Source: Sesamum alatum
Taxonomy: Eukaryota; Streptophyta; Magnoliopsida; Lamiales; Pedaliaceae
NCBI GenBank assembly: GCA_034509735.1
Contig: JACGWO010000013.1
Location: forward strand, 12,978,136 to 13,042,135
Reading direction: 5' to 3'
Length of the DNA stretch: 64,000 nt
The translations under genes and the position numbers were made by a program. The notes under the pieces are model-generated. The model saw nothing but the letters and a program-made list of their open reading frames with translations. It ran no database searches and was not told where the DNA came from. Below, in pieces: positions 45,062-56,560 of the stretch. Position 1 is the stretch's first letter; every line of letters begins with the position of its first letter.

Positions 45062-47289
45062 TGTTGGAATAGGTGACCAGAAAGCCAATAGGTTTGGCGA
45101 TTTGTAACCTATCTGACAACTTGATGTAAATGTAATATTATTATGTGATGAATAAGATGAGTATTCGTCACCAATGGTACCTTCTTTGTTGCGCTCATCT
45201 TACATTTGTTAAAATGGTGTTTAACTTATATCGCAACAAAGCCCACAGACCATGGATAACAACTCGTACAGTTGGGCCACGCATTGGATGGTGGTCATGA
45301 AACCAACTGATTAAGAGTTGGGTCTGAAACGTTCCAAGTCGAGGACCTCGAGACAGGGCATCGAGAGTCCTATTGAGACTTGCGTCAAGAGTCGTGTTCA
45401 TTGGATGAGTGCCATGTTTCATCGGCGACAGGCGTGGGACGCCTACACGATCTTGATGGGTTGGTCGACTGGGGTCGAGCCGACTGGACTGACTCGCGGG
45501 GATCATCATATGGAAGCCTTGGAGGCTTGGTCGGTATGATTGGTTTTTCCCGGTTCCGATAGTACGGGAGTAATCCTCAGACTTGAGGGATCATGGCAGT
45601 CGCGTGCACAGGACGGCTGTATCTTGGATCTGGCGAGAGGTAATCATTCTGTAAGATGATTATCATAAGCCTTGTCCAGTGCAGTCGGAATGTGTAGCGA
45701 GGACGGTGGATTCCAAGAAGAGGATCCGTCCCCTGTCAGTATGTGACAGAGGTATCTCCTATGCACTCGGAGACACGTTCATGCTGTTTGAAGCTGTGGC
45801 CACAGTGGTTGGTCGAACAGGGAATGGTTTCCTGTGTCGACGCAATGAAGCATACGTGGTCTCGAGTATTAAGCATAGATGCCTAGTCAAGGATGGGAAC
45901 CGACGCCCAATTCCATACCCTAGACTAAGGCCGGGAGACGGTAGACGGAAGGATCGTACCCGGACGGAATCGGCACCTAAATGTTCACGCCAATTCACCT
46001 AGTCTCTAGTGCCATGGACCGTTGCTAGACGGCCACCCATGGTAACGGGCTCTTGTGGGACACGGGCCCAAGTCTAGCTGAGGGTGAACCTAAAGGGTCA
46101 CACACAAATCACCGAGGAGGTTGAGAGATTGACTTGGAGTCAATCTCGAAGGATAAAATAAGTAATTGGATTACTTAAGGGAAAGTCCATTGGATGGACG
46201 GGCCGATATTGTATCGGGCTTTCATTTAATCGGTAAATTGGATTTTTGATTAAATATGGAAAGTTGAGATGTTGAGACGTTGGATCTTTTAATTGGATTA
46301 AAAGATCAACGGGAATAATTTAAGTGGACATTAAATTAGATTTAATATTGGGTTCGTCGTAATTGGATTACGATAAAACCCGGTCCGTTAAATTATACCC
46401 GAGAGGAGAAATAATTCCTAATTTGGAATGGGAAGAAGTTGGACTTCTTTCCTTAATTAAACATGGCCGACACGCTCCCTTGGAGGAAGCAAAATCAGCC
46501 ATGTTTCATGCTAGGTGGTATGTTGACTTATCTCTTTTGGAAAGAGACAAATCAACTCCAATCAAGCTCTTCCCTTTTGGTATGATTTGATCATACCATA
46601 AATTTTGGTAGGCTTGATTGAAGAATTGATGGTGATTGATTGGAATGAATCTAGACATCCTTGGATGAACCTAGACACATTCCAATAATCACATTAATTA
46701 TGTATATATATTAGAATATACAACACCAAGCATAAGTGATTCATTATCCATCTTTTTCTAGGAAAAAGAGAAGACAAAAATCCTCTCCTCTCTCTCAATT
46801 TTCGTGCTCCCTCCCTCTCTTACACTTGTGTTCTTCACTTGATTTTGAATTAAGAAGAAGAACAAAGTAAGTTTAAGAGAACACTAATTCATAGTGTTCT
46901 TCTCTTAAACTGATTCCTTCCTAAACCCGTTCTTTTCTAGCAAGAAGAACGTGTGTTTCTTCCGGTGTGGTGTGGATCACCTTTGGAGAATCCATACGTT
47001 TGGATTTCGTGAGCATTCCGGAGAAGGAACAACGCTAGTAGCCGGGAGCATACGCTAAACAATCAAAGGTAACGGTTTATTACGCTTTGATTGATTTCAT
47101 TTATATATCTATGCCCTATGTGTTTAAATATATGTTTTAATATTTACACATCCTTCATCAAACGCCCGGTTGAGCACCTAAGGGTACACCCCTTGGGATT
47201 CGCGTATTTTTGAATTTGATTTTAATTTACGCACTTTCTCGCCTTTCTCGCTTCCGCTCGCGCTCCCGGGCGGATCCGCTTGTCCTTCA
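45062..47289 (+). repeat. copia-1 3' LTR
   Basis: 2228 bp, nearly identical to 38544-40771; the differences are mostly transitions. The last base is followed by the GTACT duplication and the continued TNP2 frame (YWNDDIDFEYYKFCGD). Confidence 0.97.
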
Positions 47290-47617
47290 GTACTGGAACG
47301 ACGATATTGATTTCGAATATTACAAGTTCTGTGGAGACGCTAGGTACAAGCCCACCAGGGACAGAAATCCTAAACGCGTGAAGTGCTCGTATGCCATTCT
47401 TAGGTATCTACTGCTTACCCATCAGCTGTAGAGATTGTATGCGTGGGAGGCCATAGCAGAGCATATGACTTGGCATGCGAGCCATCAGACGGAGGAAGGA
47501 TCTATGTGTCATCCGTCCGATGCAGAGGCTTGGAACCATTTTGATCGGACGTATCCTGATTTTGCAGCTGAGCCTCATAATGTTAGACTTGGGTTGTGCA
47601 CGGATGGGTTTGCCTCG
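47290..47617 (+). pseudogene. TNP2-like transposase, continuation after the copia insertion
   Basis: The frame continues YWNDDIDFEYYKFCGDARYKP, then AEHMTWHASHQTEEGSMCHP and AAEPHNVRLGLCTDGFA. It is interrupted by TAG at 47429, where the 5397 element has CAG (LQR). It ends abruptly at GFA near 47617. The whole Transposase_21 core and the DUF4218/DUF4216 parts are absent. Confidence 0.85.
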
Positions 47618-47765
47618 AGGAGATGATGGTGGACATGATGGGTATGATGAAGGCCCTATAGACCAGTCACTTCGGCGCCGGCCCATCACGGCCTCCTAGA
47701 GACCCCCCTCCCAGACGTTGACGAGATGGACGAGGACGGGGGACGAGGAGTAGATTTAGGACCTT
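47618..47765 (+). pseudogene. TNPA-like C-terminal tail fused to TNP2 by deletion
   Basis: GATGATGGTGGACATGATGG, ATGATGAAG, CCGGCCCATCACGGCC and the ending GAGGAGTAGATTTAGGA correspond to the reverse complement of 6270-6430, the end of the TNPA-like gene in the 5397 element. The internal deletion therefore runs from inside TNP2 to near the TNPA stop codon. Confidence 0.75.
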
Positions 47766-47939
47766 TTTTTTGGTAATTAAATTGGATAATATTCTCATTT
47801 AATATAATTTTTATTTCTAAATTATGTATTTTTTCATATTTAAATAATAATTATAAAATAAAATTCAAAAATAATATTAATAATTCAATATATATATTTT
47901 AATGATAATAATTATTACCATAAAAAATTAGTAATTCAT

Positions 47940-48678
47940 TATTTAGGAACGGTACTTTCGACGGTCATGGAGCGCTTATAAACCGTTCCTATGTGACTGT
48001 TTAGAAGAAGTGACCGTTCCTATTACCGGGTAAACAACCATTCCAAATTTATATGACAACCGTTCCTAAACGCGGATAAAACGCATTCCAAATTATGGAT
48101 AGACCGTTCCTACATGTATTCCAAATTCAATGCTTTCGTGGTTAGGTTTGCGTTCTAAATACAATACCAAAAATCGGTCCAATATCGTATTCCAAATCAG
48201 GAGTACAAAATTCGTTCCCAAGGACCATGTCAAAATGTATTCCAGTGACCGTTCCTAACTTGCAAACACGACCGTTCTAAGACGTATTCCAGAAACAGTG
48301 CTAAAATGAATCTTCAACTTATGCTGACAATTCCAAAACGTGTTCTAATAGACCGTTCCTAATTGCGCGTATTTCTTTTGATATGACCGTTCCAATAATT
48401 TATAAGGTGTTCCAAAATCAAAAATTACAAAATTCATACATACAAAGGTAATTAGGAACGGTTAAAGCAATTGTATGTCAACAACCGTTCCTAAAGTGGA
48501 ACGGTCGACCTTCTCCCATTCCTATTTATTAGGAACGCCTCTCCTTGCAACGGATAGCCTCCCGTTCCTATACCGTTCCCAATACCTGTCCAAATGAATC
48601 CAGTGATCTATTTACAGTTCCAAATATTAAAAAGACCGTTCCTATTCCCGTTGTAATTACCACATTTTTTTTGTAGTG
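47940..48678. repeat. CACTA 3' subterminal repeat array
   Basis: ACCGTTCCTA / GGAACGGT words recur up to the terminus, mirroring 36842-37460. Confidence 0.85.
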
Positions 48679-48977
48679 TCCATTTAACCAATTAATTGTT
48701 CATGACATATTTGTTTAATTGAATAATTTAATAGTACATAATCATATTAACCTGTCTAATAGAGTAAATAATTTTGAAACTATTGCTTTTTTTTAAATTT
48801 TAGTTTTTAAATATTCAGATTTAGAAGACAGAAAAGTAAGAAAGGCAATTGTTTTATACTATTAGGCTAATCAAATAAATATAAGGTTGAAAAATATATA
48901 AAAGATAATGATAAAAAAAGGAACAGAAAGCTAAAACAATTAATAATTTGTTGTTGATTCTTTCTAATAAGGGTAAG
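48679..48977. other. short spacer between two transposon nests
   Basis: 299 bp of AT-rich single-copy-looking DNA separating the CACTA element from the gypsy element. It begins with the TCC duplication and ends with the GTAAG duplication. No gene. Confidence 0.7.
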
Positions 48978-49638
48978 TGATATATACCAAAAGGGTCAGC
49001 CCAAAAGTCTAAAAAGATAGAAGCCCAAGAAGAGGTGTTGGAGCCCCACACAAAGGCCCACTTGGGGCACCAGCCTAACTCAAGGAGGGACTAACCGGGC
49101 ATACCCGCAACAAGGAAGAACTCCAGCCCACGCCTAGGAGGAACCCCATCAAGAAGGCCCAAGGCGGAGGCCTAGGCTCACCAAGACTGGATAAGGGTTG
49201 ACTGGCTCTACTGCTTATCCTTATCCGTGGAAGACCACTGCTACCGATTCCCTACTTTTAAGGAGTCCGAAAGCGATAGAAGTTTAGGATGGCCAGTAAT
49301 CGGTCCTTCCAGAGTCCAGGTTGATGAAGAGTTCTTCCCAGTTATGGCTCTTTTTATATAAATACCGGCCTACTTGGCTGGCTTAAGTAACGTTTTTCTA
49401 GCACTCTAAGCACACGAATTTATGCACTCACACTCACATTAAGCTCATTTTATGCTCTTTGTTAACAAGATCTCATTGTTTCTTTACTTTATTTACATTT
49501 ATTCTTCTACAACTGTTTACTGACTTGAACGTTGGAGTGCTTACGCTTTTTTTTTTTGCAGGTCTCCTTTTCATAGCTTGCAGAAATCCAAGGTCCACTC
49601 CACTCAAGCTGAAGAACGAGCTCTTTCAGCTCACATCA
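48978..49638 (+). repeat. gypsy 5' LTR
   Basis: 661 bp. It contains TATATAAATA (49354-49363) as a probable LTR promoter; the 3' LTR has CTATAAATACC at the matching place (about 63111). It ends immediately before a TTGGCGCC primer-site-like sequence. Confidence 0.92.
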
Positions 49639-50943
49639 ATTGGCGCCCTGTGGGAACATAGAACTAAGACGTGAGGATTATGGAAACTCCCAACAGGGGA
49701 TCAGGTAAGTAGAAGGCCGCAGATGCTCCTGTCGACCCTCAGGTGTTGCAAGTGCTGTCTGGAGCCCCCTTGGCTCCCTGTGGGAGGGGGGAAGCAGGAT
49801 CCTCCGGTGCCTCTGAACCGATGTCGGACCCCCCGCGGGACAGTACTCCCTGGGATACCTCCTCTAATAGGTTGTCCCAGGATTGATGGTGGCTATCCAA
49901 CAGATAATCACGTCAGCTATTCGGGTGAAAATGGCAGCGGTCAACACTACCCCCTGGCAACAGTGGCCCTCGGGTATTGGTGAGTTCCCCCAGTGCCTGC
50001 CGGGCTGGTAGAAGATGGCGAGGTCCCTCCTGGGCAGAGGTTTCTTGGACTTCTAAAGGAGGAACCAATTACTTCTCCCCCGACGTGGAATGACGCTCCC
50101 CATCGTTGGGAGGTTCAACTGGAGCACTTACAGAAAATCCTGCAAGATCTATAGCATAGGATGATGGGAGTCCCGCTGGAGGTGCAGGGCGGCATCCCGC
50201 TCAACGAGGAGGTCATGGCGGATGAACTTCCTCCCACTTATTAAACACCAGCCATTGCGGAGTACGATGGTACCACCGATCCGTAGGACCACCGCTCAAA
50301 GTTCGAGAATATCGCACTTCTCCATCACTACACAGATGGAATCAAATGCCGTGTCTTTATGACCACCTTCGCCTATGCGGCCCAACAGTGGTTCAGTCAA
50401 CTACCCGCCGGTTTGGTGAGGAACTTTCAGGAGTTTTCCTCGCTGTTCCTTCATCAGTTCGCTAGTGGCAGGAAACATTGCTAAGCCTTCCTTAGTCTCT
50501 TCACTGTTCGTTAGAAGGATTTCGAATCCTTAAGGCATTACCTACATCATTTCAACACCTCCACCTTGGAGGTCCCTGCAGCTACACAGGAGTCTCTCAA
50601 GGGCTTTTGGATGGAGATTTCTTCAAATCCCTGGCCAAGAAGCCGACACTAGATTTCGATAGCTTGTTGGCTAGAGCAAGCCAAATACATCAACATGGAG
50701 GAGGCCCAAGCCTCCAAGAAGGAAGGACGGGGAGAGAAGAGGAAGGACACTCACGAAGAAGGATCTACCAAGAAGCCCCGTGCTGATGGGCGAGATAGGA
50801 AGCCTTCTCTCCAAAGGGGACCTCCTGTCTACACTCCCCTCAGCGCTCCGATCACTCAGGCCGTCATGGCAGTAAAAGGGAAGGGACTGCTAATACGAGC
50901 TCGAGGGTCTAGGGAGGGCCCCACGCGGCCCAAGTCAAAATAA
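49639..50943 (+). pseudogene. gypsy gag region
   Basis: The fragment AIAEYDGTTDP.DHRSKFENIALLHHYTDGIKCRVFMTTFAYAAQQWFSQLPAG (about 50250-50430) is the retrotransposon gag core common in plant Ty3/gypsy elements. A basic tail (EKRKDTHEEGSTKKPRADGRDRKP, 50695-50943) follows. Several stops (for example at 50241 and 50287) break it. Zinc knuckles are not evident. Confidence 0.75.
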
Positions 50944-51044
50944 TTCTGTCGATTTCTATAACGACCATGAGCACTCTATGGAGGAATACCGACATCTAAA
51001 ATACGATATCTAGTGACTTATCCAGAGCGGATACCTCTAGGAGT

Positions 51045-51647
51045 TTGTCTGCAGAGATAAGTCTCAAGGCATGGGTCCCTACCAGAAAAAGGACCAGAAT
51101 CAGGGAAAAGCCTCGGTGGAGTCCCAGTCCCGAACCTCCTAGGACGGAAGGACGTAGGCAAGTCCCTGTCGGGCCATCGGAGGACACGAACCCTCATCGA
51201 AAGGGATTCATATGCATGATCGCAGGAGGGCCTATGGGGGGAGACTCCCATAGGGCACGAAACGCACTATCTCAGGAAGTCGAGAGCACACCTCCTAAAG
51301 AAGTTCTGGATGTAAGTAATCCAATTTTGGGCAACCGAAGGAGTAGGAGTCATCCTCCCCCATACGACGCCCTACTAATCACGACAACTATGGCCAACTA
51401 CGAAGTTAATAGAGTCTTCATAGACTCAGGGAGTTCCGTGGACATTATATACAGAGAGGCCTATAATCAGATGCAGTTGGGAAAAATCCCTATAGAAAAG
51501 GTAGACACCTCACTAGACACCCCCACAAGGGAAGGACCCGTTAGAAGAGAAGGAGGGGTAGGCCCGGGACCTTCCCTTGGAGAAGCCCTACCTAGCAAGG
51601 AGGACCACTTTAAAGTCCAGCCGGTAAAAAGAACTGTTAACCATTGA
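51045..51647 (+). pseudogene. gypsy aspartic protease
   Basis: The frame contains HPPPYDALLITTTMANYEVNRVF, followed by IDSGSSVDIIYREAYNQM, the aspartic protease signature (DSG) in the form seen in Tat-like plant gypsy elements. The frame ends at 51647, and RT resumes in another frame. The catalytic triplet is kept. Confidence 0.85.
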
Positions 51648-51649
51648 GT

Positions 51650-52870
51650 TATGCCTAGAACATCCTGGCAAGACTGCCCGGATAGGCTCTCAGCTACAAG
51701 TAGCCCTAAGGGAGGACCTGATCCGGTACCTCCAACGCAACATGGATACATTCGCTTGGTTCCCTCAGGATTTGAAAGGGATAAGTCCTGAGGTCATAAT
51801 GCACCCCCTCAACATTGATCCCTCCATGAAGCCGATAAAGCAAAATAAGACACTTTGGCCCGGAAAAGGACAAGATCATCCACGCCGAGATAGAAAGACT
51901 AACGGAGGTAGGCCATAGACAGGAAATTCAATTCCCTGAATGGCTGTCCAATATGGTGCTCGTACCTAAACTCGGGGGGAAGTGTATGATGTCTGTGGAC
52001 TTCCAGGATCTCAACAAAGCTTGCTCAAAAGATTTCTATCTACTCCCTCGCATTGACGAGCTAGTGGACTCTACATCTGGATGCAAACTTTTGAGCATGA
52101 TGGATGCCTCACAAGGATATCATCAGATCATGCTGGCCCCAGAAGACTATAAGAGGGTCAGCTTCACTACCTCAACAGGAACCTTCTGCTACATGATCAT
52201 GCCTTTTTGGCCTAAAAAATGCGGGAGCCACAACGCTTGGTAGACAAGATCTTCCACCCCCATCTAGGGAGGAACATGGAGGTCTATGTAGACGACATGC
52301 TCATTAAGACCAAGAAAGCGAATGATCACATTTCAAATCTAGAAGAAACATTTGCCATCCTTTGGAAGTGTTGTTGAAATTGAACTCCTCCAAGTGCGCC
52401 TTCGGGGTACAAGGAGGGAGTTTCTTGGGGTTCTTGGTGACTGAGAGGGGTTCGAGGCTAACCCCCTCAAAATCAAAGCCTTTCTAGACATGAAAGCTCT
52501 CACCAGCCTTAATGAGGTACAACTTCTCATAGAGAGGATAGCGACGCTCAGCCGGTTTATTGCCAAGTCAGCAGCAAAAACCGTACCCTTCTTCAAAGTG
52601 TTACAGAAAGCCAAGAACTTTAAGTGGGGGCAAGAATGCCATAAAGCCTCTGAAGAGCTTAAGCAATATATGGCCAGCCTTCCCTTGCTGGTCAAAACCG
52701 TCGCCGGGAGAAACGCTATATGTCTACTTGGCGGTCACATCCCAGGCCATAAGCTTAGTCCTCTTTCGGGAGGAGAGTAGGCAGCAGATGCCCATCTACT
52801 ACTTTAGCAGAGTCCTCAATGGGGCAGAAGGACGATAGAACCTCATAGATAAGATAGCCTTCGCGCTGAT
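51650..52870 (+). pseudogene. gypsy reverse transcriptase / RNase H
   Basis: RT blocks: WLSNMVLVPKLGGKCMMSVDF, DLNKACSKDFYLLPRIDELVD, LLSMMDASQGYHQIMLAPED (51953-52190). In other frames follow [16 protein letters not shown] (about 52282-52330) and RNase H-like sequence (RFIAKSAAKTVPFFKVLQKA; VTSQAISLVLFREE; PIYYFSRVLNGAEGR). At least three frame changes and several stops make it non-functional. The phrase order and DLNKACPKD-type motif match the Tat branch of Ty3/gypsy. Confidence 0.85.
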
Positions 52871-53407
52871 GATAACAACCCGAAGGCTGCACCCCTACTT
52901 CCTGTCTTAGCTAATAGGGGTCCATACTAATAACCCCCTTAAATAGGTTCTAGGGAAGCCGGACAAATCCGGCCGATTTATCAAGTGGGCCATCAAGATC
53001 AGCGAGTACGATATCTCGTACCTCCCCAGGACGGCCATCAAAGCTCAAGCATTGGTGGATTTCATCTCGGAAAGCACATCTCCCCCCCAGACAAGGGGAC
53101 TTGGCTCCTTCACGTAGATGGATCCTTTACCACCCAGGAAAATGGCGCATCGCCCTCACGTGCGTAGCCTCTGCAGAGGCCTATGCCCTAGCCTGCCATA
53201 AAGGCAGCCTCCAACCATCATGACAGGTGTGACGCCAGCCGCCTTGTAAACCTAGACGACTATTTCATTTCTCTTAGCCAGGAAGGAAGCTCGCTTGGAG
53301 CCAAGTAAGCAGGAAAGGAGGTCACACCTCCCCCACTAACCCTGTAAGGCCTCTACTCTAAGTGGGAAAGGTGGCTGACCCTCCCCCTCAGAGTGGGGGA
53401 GACTGAT
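52871..53407 (+). pseudogene. gypsy second RNase H remnant and 3' untranslated region, no integrase
   Basis: WLLHVDGSFTTQENGA (about 53098-53147) resembles the additional plant-type RNase H that Tat-like gypsy elements carry. After it come only about 240 bp, with the polypurine tract, before the 3' LTR. No HHCC zinc finger or DDE integrase could be read in any frame, so the integrase region has been lost. Confidence 0.65.
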
Positions 53408-53566
53408 TGATATATGCCAAAAGAGTCAGCTCAAAAGCAAGGCCCAAAAGCCCAAAAAGATAGGAGCACAAGAAGAGGTGTTGGAGCCCGACACAAAGGC
53501 CCACCTGTTTCAAGGAGGAGGCCCACTCGGGGCACCAACCCAGCCTAAGGAAGGACTGACCGGGCC
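53408..53566 (+). repeat. gypsy 3' LTR, first part
   Basis: Begins TGATATATGCCAAAAGAG and follows the 5' LTR with small differences (an extra CACCTGTTTCAAGGAGGAGG segment) up to ...ACCGGGCC, where copia-2 is inserted. Confidence 0.9.
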
Positions 53567-54997
53567 TGAAGGACAAGTGGATCTGCCCAGGGAACGCGAG
53601 CAGAAGCGAGTAATGCGATGTTTAAAATTTCATGAAATAAAAATGATCCCAAGGGGTGTACCTTGAGGTGCTCAACCGGACGTTCGATGTAGGATATGAT
53701 AATTAATAATAACGTATCATATAGAGCACATAGATTGGAAACAAAAAGAGACTACAAAAACATTAAACTGAATGTTACTTTTGTAGTTTTTCTAGTGCAC
53801 GGCTACAAGTGTTGTTCCACGGACGAAAACGTTCACCAAGGTTCAAATCTTTGAACCCTCTAATGTAGTCCATACCACATTAGGAGAGATCACATTTTTC
53901 TTGCTAGAGAAAAACGGATCTTGAAGATGAGATCGAAGAAGGGATCACACTATCAAATTAGTGTTCCTTCTTGATCTTACTTTGTTCTTCAATTGATCCT
54001 AGACCAGTGAAGCAACAAAGAGGATTAGAAAGTAGAGAGAGGGGCCGAAAATATGCTTGGGAGAGTGTAGAGAGTGTTCTTCTTTTTTTCTAGAAAAAGA
54101 TGAATTATGAATCTCTTATTTTTTATGATAGTGTATACACATATATACTTTATTAATGTGATTATTTGAATGTGTATAGGTTCATTCAAGGATGTCTAGA
54201 TACATTCCAATCAATCCCCATTAGTCTTCAATCAAGCCTACCATTTCATATGATTTAATCATACCAAGTGAAAGAGGCTTGATTGAAATTTATTTGTCTC
54301 TTTCCAGAAGAGACAAGTCAACTAGTAATCATGGCCGATTTTAGCTTCAAATAAAGCTAGAAAAATCGGCTACCTTGTTTTAGACAAAGCCCAACTTCTT
54401 CTAATTCCATAAGTGAAATTAACACCTCTCTTGGGCTAAGATTTAATGGACCGGATTTTATTGTAATCCAATTACAATTAGCCCAAGAATAAAATTCTAT
54501 CTAATTGAAGGTCCCATTAAATAATTTCCATTAATCTTTTAATCAAATTAAAAAGATCCAAACTTTGATTCTATACTTAATCGGTATCGATAAATCCCAT
54601 TTACCGATAAAACGAGGGCCCCATACATCCCATGCCTATGCCCGATGAAACACGACAGTCGTCCAATGAATACGAATCTTGATGCAAGTCTCAATAGGAC
54701 TTATATGCCCTATTTCGAGGTCCTCGACTTGGAATGTTACAGACCCAACCCTTTATCAGTTGGTTTCGTAACCACCAACCAATGTGTGGCCCAACTGCAT
54801 GAATTATTAACATGGTCCATGGGCTTTGTTGTGATATATGTAAAACGAAATTTGATATATGAAAATGAGCACAACAAAGACAATACTAATAGTAACGGCT
54901 ACTAATTTTATTCATTGCATAATATTACATTACATCGAGTTGTCAAATAGATTATAAAATTCCAAATCAATTGGCTTTCTGGTCACCTATTCTAACA
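53567..54997 (-). repeat. copia-2 3' LTR, internally deleted
   Basis: Matches 60643-62851 at both ends but lacks roughly 780 bp. The junction lies near 54610-54635, where CCGATAAAACGAG is followed directly by CATCCCATGCCTATGCCC, which in the other LTR is at about 62478. Confidence 0.9.
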
Positions 54998-55431
54998 ATC
55001 TCCCACTTAACATAAAGTTGATTACCCATTGACCTCAAACCCATCTTATCCAGATGTGAAATATGGGTAATTTGTGACATTGGCTTAGTAAGTGGATCTG
55101 CTATGTTTTCTACTAAGCTGACTCGGTCCATCCGAACGTCACCTCTTCTAACCATCTCTCTGAGCAGATGGTAGCGTCTAAGAATATGCTTGGATCGGTG
55201 ATGAGATCTTGGTTCATTTTCTTGTGCTATCGCCCCGTTGTTATTGCAGAAGATAACCACTAGCTCAGTAATGCTAGGCACTACACCCAACTCTTGGATG
55301 TAGTTCTTCATCCAAACCGTCTTTTTAGCAGCTTCTGAAGCCGCTATGTATTTAGACTCTGTGCTGGAGTCCGTCGTGGTAGCATGCTTGGAACTCTTCC
55401 AAGCAACCACGCCACCATTTAGTCTGAACAC
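54998..55431 (-). pseudogene. copia-2 RNase H
   Basis: Reads MFRLNGGVVAWKSSKHATTT, then DSSTESKYIAASEAAKKTVW, with the conserved catalytic-site phrase SSTESKYIA, and near the end VENIADPLTKPMS. It would degrade the RNA strand during reverse transcription. This is the best preserved open piece of the element and corresponds to the damaged 44301-45037 of copia-1. It is separated from RT by stops and frame changes. Confidence 0.88.
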
Positions 55432-55809
55432 GAAACCAGACTGAGACTAGGCGTCGTTGTCGTCTGACTGGAAGCTAGCGTCACTGTAGCCTTCCAGTAT
55501 CAATTCTCCACCACCATAGATCAATAACATATCTTTAGTCCTTATCAGGTACCCGGGCATACGCCTGATATGGACTTGTCACGCTCAAAGCGAAAGCCAC
55601 ATCAAGTCTAGTACACTGGACAGCGTATTAAATGCTGTCTACGGCTAAGGCATAGGGGATGTCAGACATCTGCTTTAACTCCTCATCAGTCTTAGGAGAG
55701 TGCTTCTTGTACAGCTTAATTCCATGCTTCACAGGAAGGAACCCTCATTTTGAGTTCTCCATCTTGAATCTCTTCAAGACCTTCTCAATATACAAGGATT
55801 GGGCCATTC

Positions 55810-56560
55810 CTAAAATCCTTTAGATCTATCCCCGTAGATCTTGATGCAAAGGATGTACGATGCTTCGCCCATATCCTTCATGGAGAATTGAGTCGACAAC
55901 CAAGCTTTACTGGTACCCAACATCTTAGCATTATTCCCAATGAGCAAGATGTCATCCACGTAAAGCAGTAGGAACGCAACTGAGCTCCCACTGATCTTCT
56001 TGTATATACAAGGATCGGACTCGTTCTTGATGAAATCATATCCCCGTATGACTTCATCCAAAATTATGTTCTAGCTTCGGGAAGCTTTTTTGAGGCCATA
56101 GTTGGACCTTTGGGGATAGCAGATGTTCTGCTCTTCTCTAACAGATGTGAAACCTTCCGGTTGATCCATATAGATCTCCTCCTCTACGAAACCATTGAGG
56201 AAGGAGATTTTCATGTCCATATGCCATATTTCATAGTCATACCATGCTGCTATGGCAAGCAGTATCCGAATGGACTTAGTCGTTGCTACAGGCGAGTAGG
56301 TTTCCTTTGAGTCGACCCCGGGTCGTTTAGTGTAACCCTTCGCCACAAGCCTGACTTTGAAGGTTGTAACCTCCCGTCAGTCCAAGCTTACATTTGCAGA
56401 CCCATTTACAACCTACGGGTTTTACTCCTTTGGGTGGGTCCACTAGGTCCTGAACCTGGTTTGTACCTATTGAGTCCATTTCGGATTTCATGACCTCAAA
56501 CCACTTATCCGAGTTGATGTCCGACATTGCTTCTCTCCACGTCTTTGGATCTTTATCCAA
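55810..56560 (-). pseudogene. copia-2 reverse transcriptase
   Basis: In pieces: MDKDPKTWREAMSDINSDKW, then GYTKRPGVDSKETYSPVATT, DMKISFLNGFVEEEIYMDQP, and IRGYDFIKNESDPCIYKK with LLLYVDDILLIGNNAKML. It keeps the first catalytic Asp region that copia-1 has lost and the YVDD box. Frame changes near 56330 and 56065 break the protein. Confidence 0.9.

Larger units (their letters stand above)
38544..47289 (+). mobile_element. Ty1/copia LTR retrotransposon (copia-1), nested in the CACTA element
   Basis: The target duplication GTACT occurs at 38539-38543 and 47290-47294. Both LTRs are 2228 bp, starting TGTTGGAATAGG and ending CTTGTCCTTCA. The primer-binding site TGGTATCAGAGCCC begins at 40774, complementary to initiator tRNA-Met as in most plant copia elements. 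A purine-rich AAGTGGGATAT precedes the 3' LTR. Gene order gag - protease - integrase - RT - RNase H is that of Ty1/copia. By my count the LTRs differ at about 35 sites (~1.6 %), so insertion is recent, yet the coding region is badly damaged. Confidence 0.97.
36842..48678 (+). mobile_element. CACTA transposon, internally deleted, carrying a nested copia element
   Basis: Ends CACTACAAAAAAATGCGG at 36842 and, on the other strand, CACTACAAAAAAAATGTGG at 48678. The target duplication TCC lies at 36839-36841 and 48679-48681. Both subterminal regions carry the GGAACGGT family repeat of the element at 5397, so the two are of one family. The gene region is reduced to the TNP2 5' half joined to a TNPA tail. 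Removing the nested copia element (38544-47289 plus one GTACT) leaves about 3.1 kb, a typical deletion derivative that depends on a trans-acting transposase. Confidence 0.93.
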
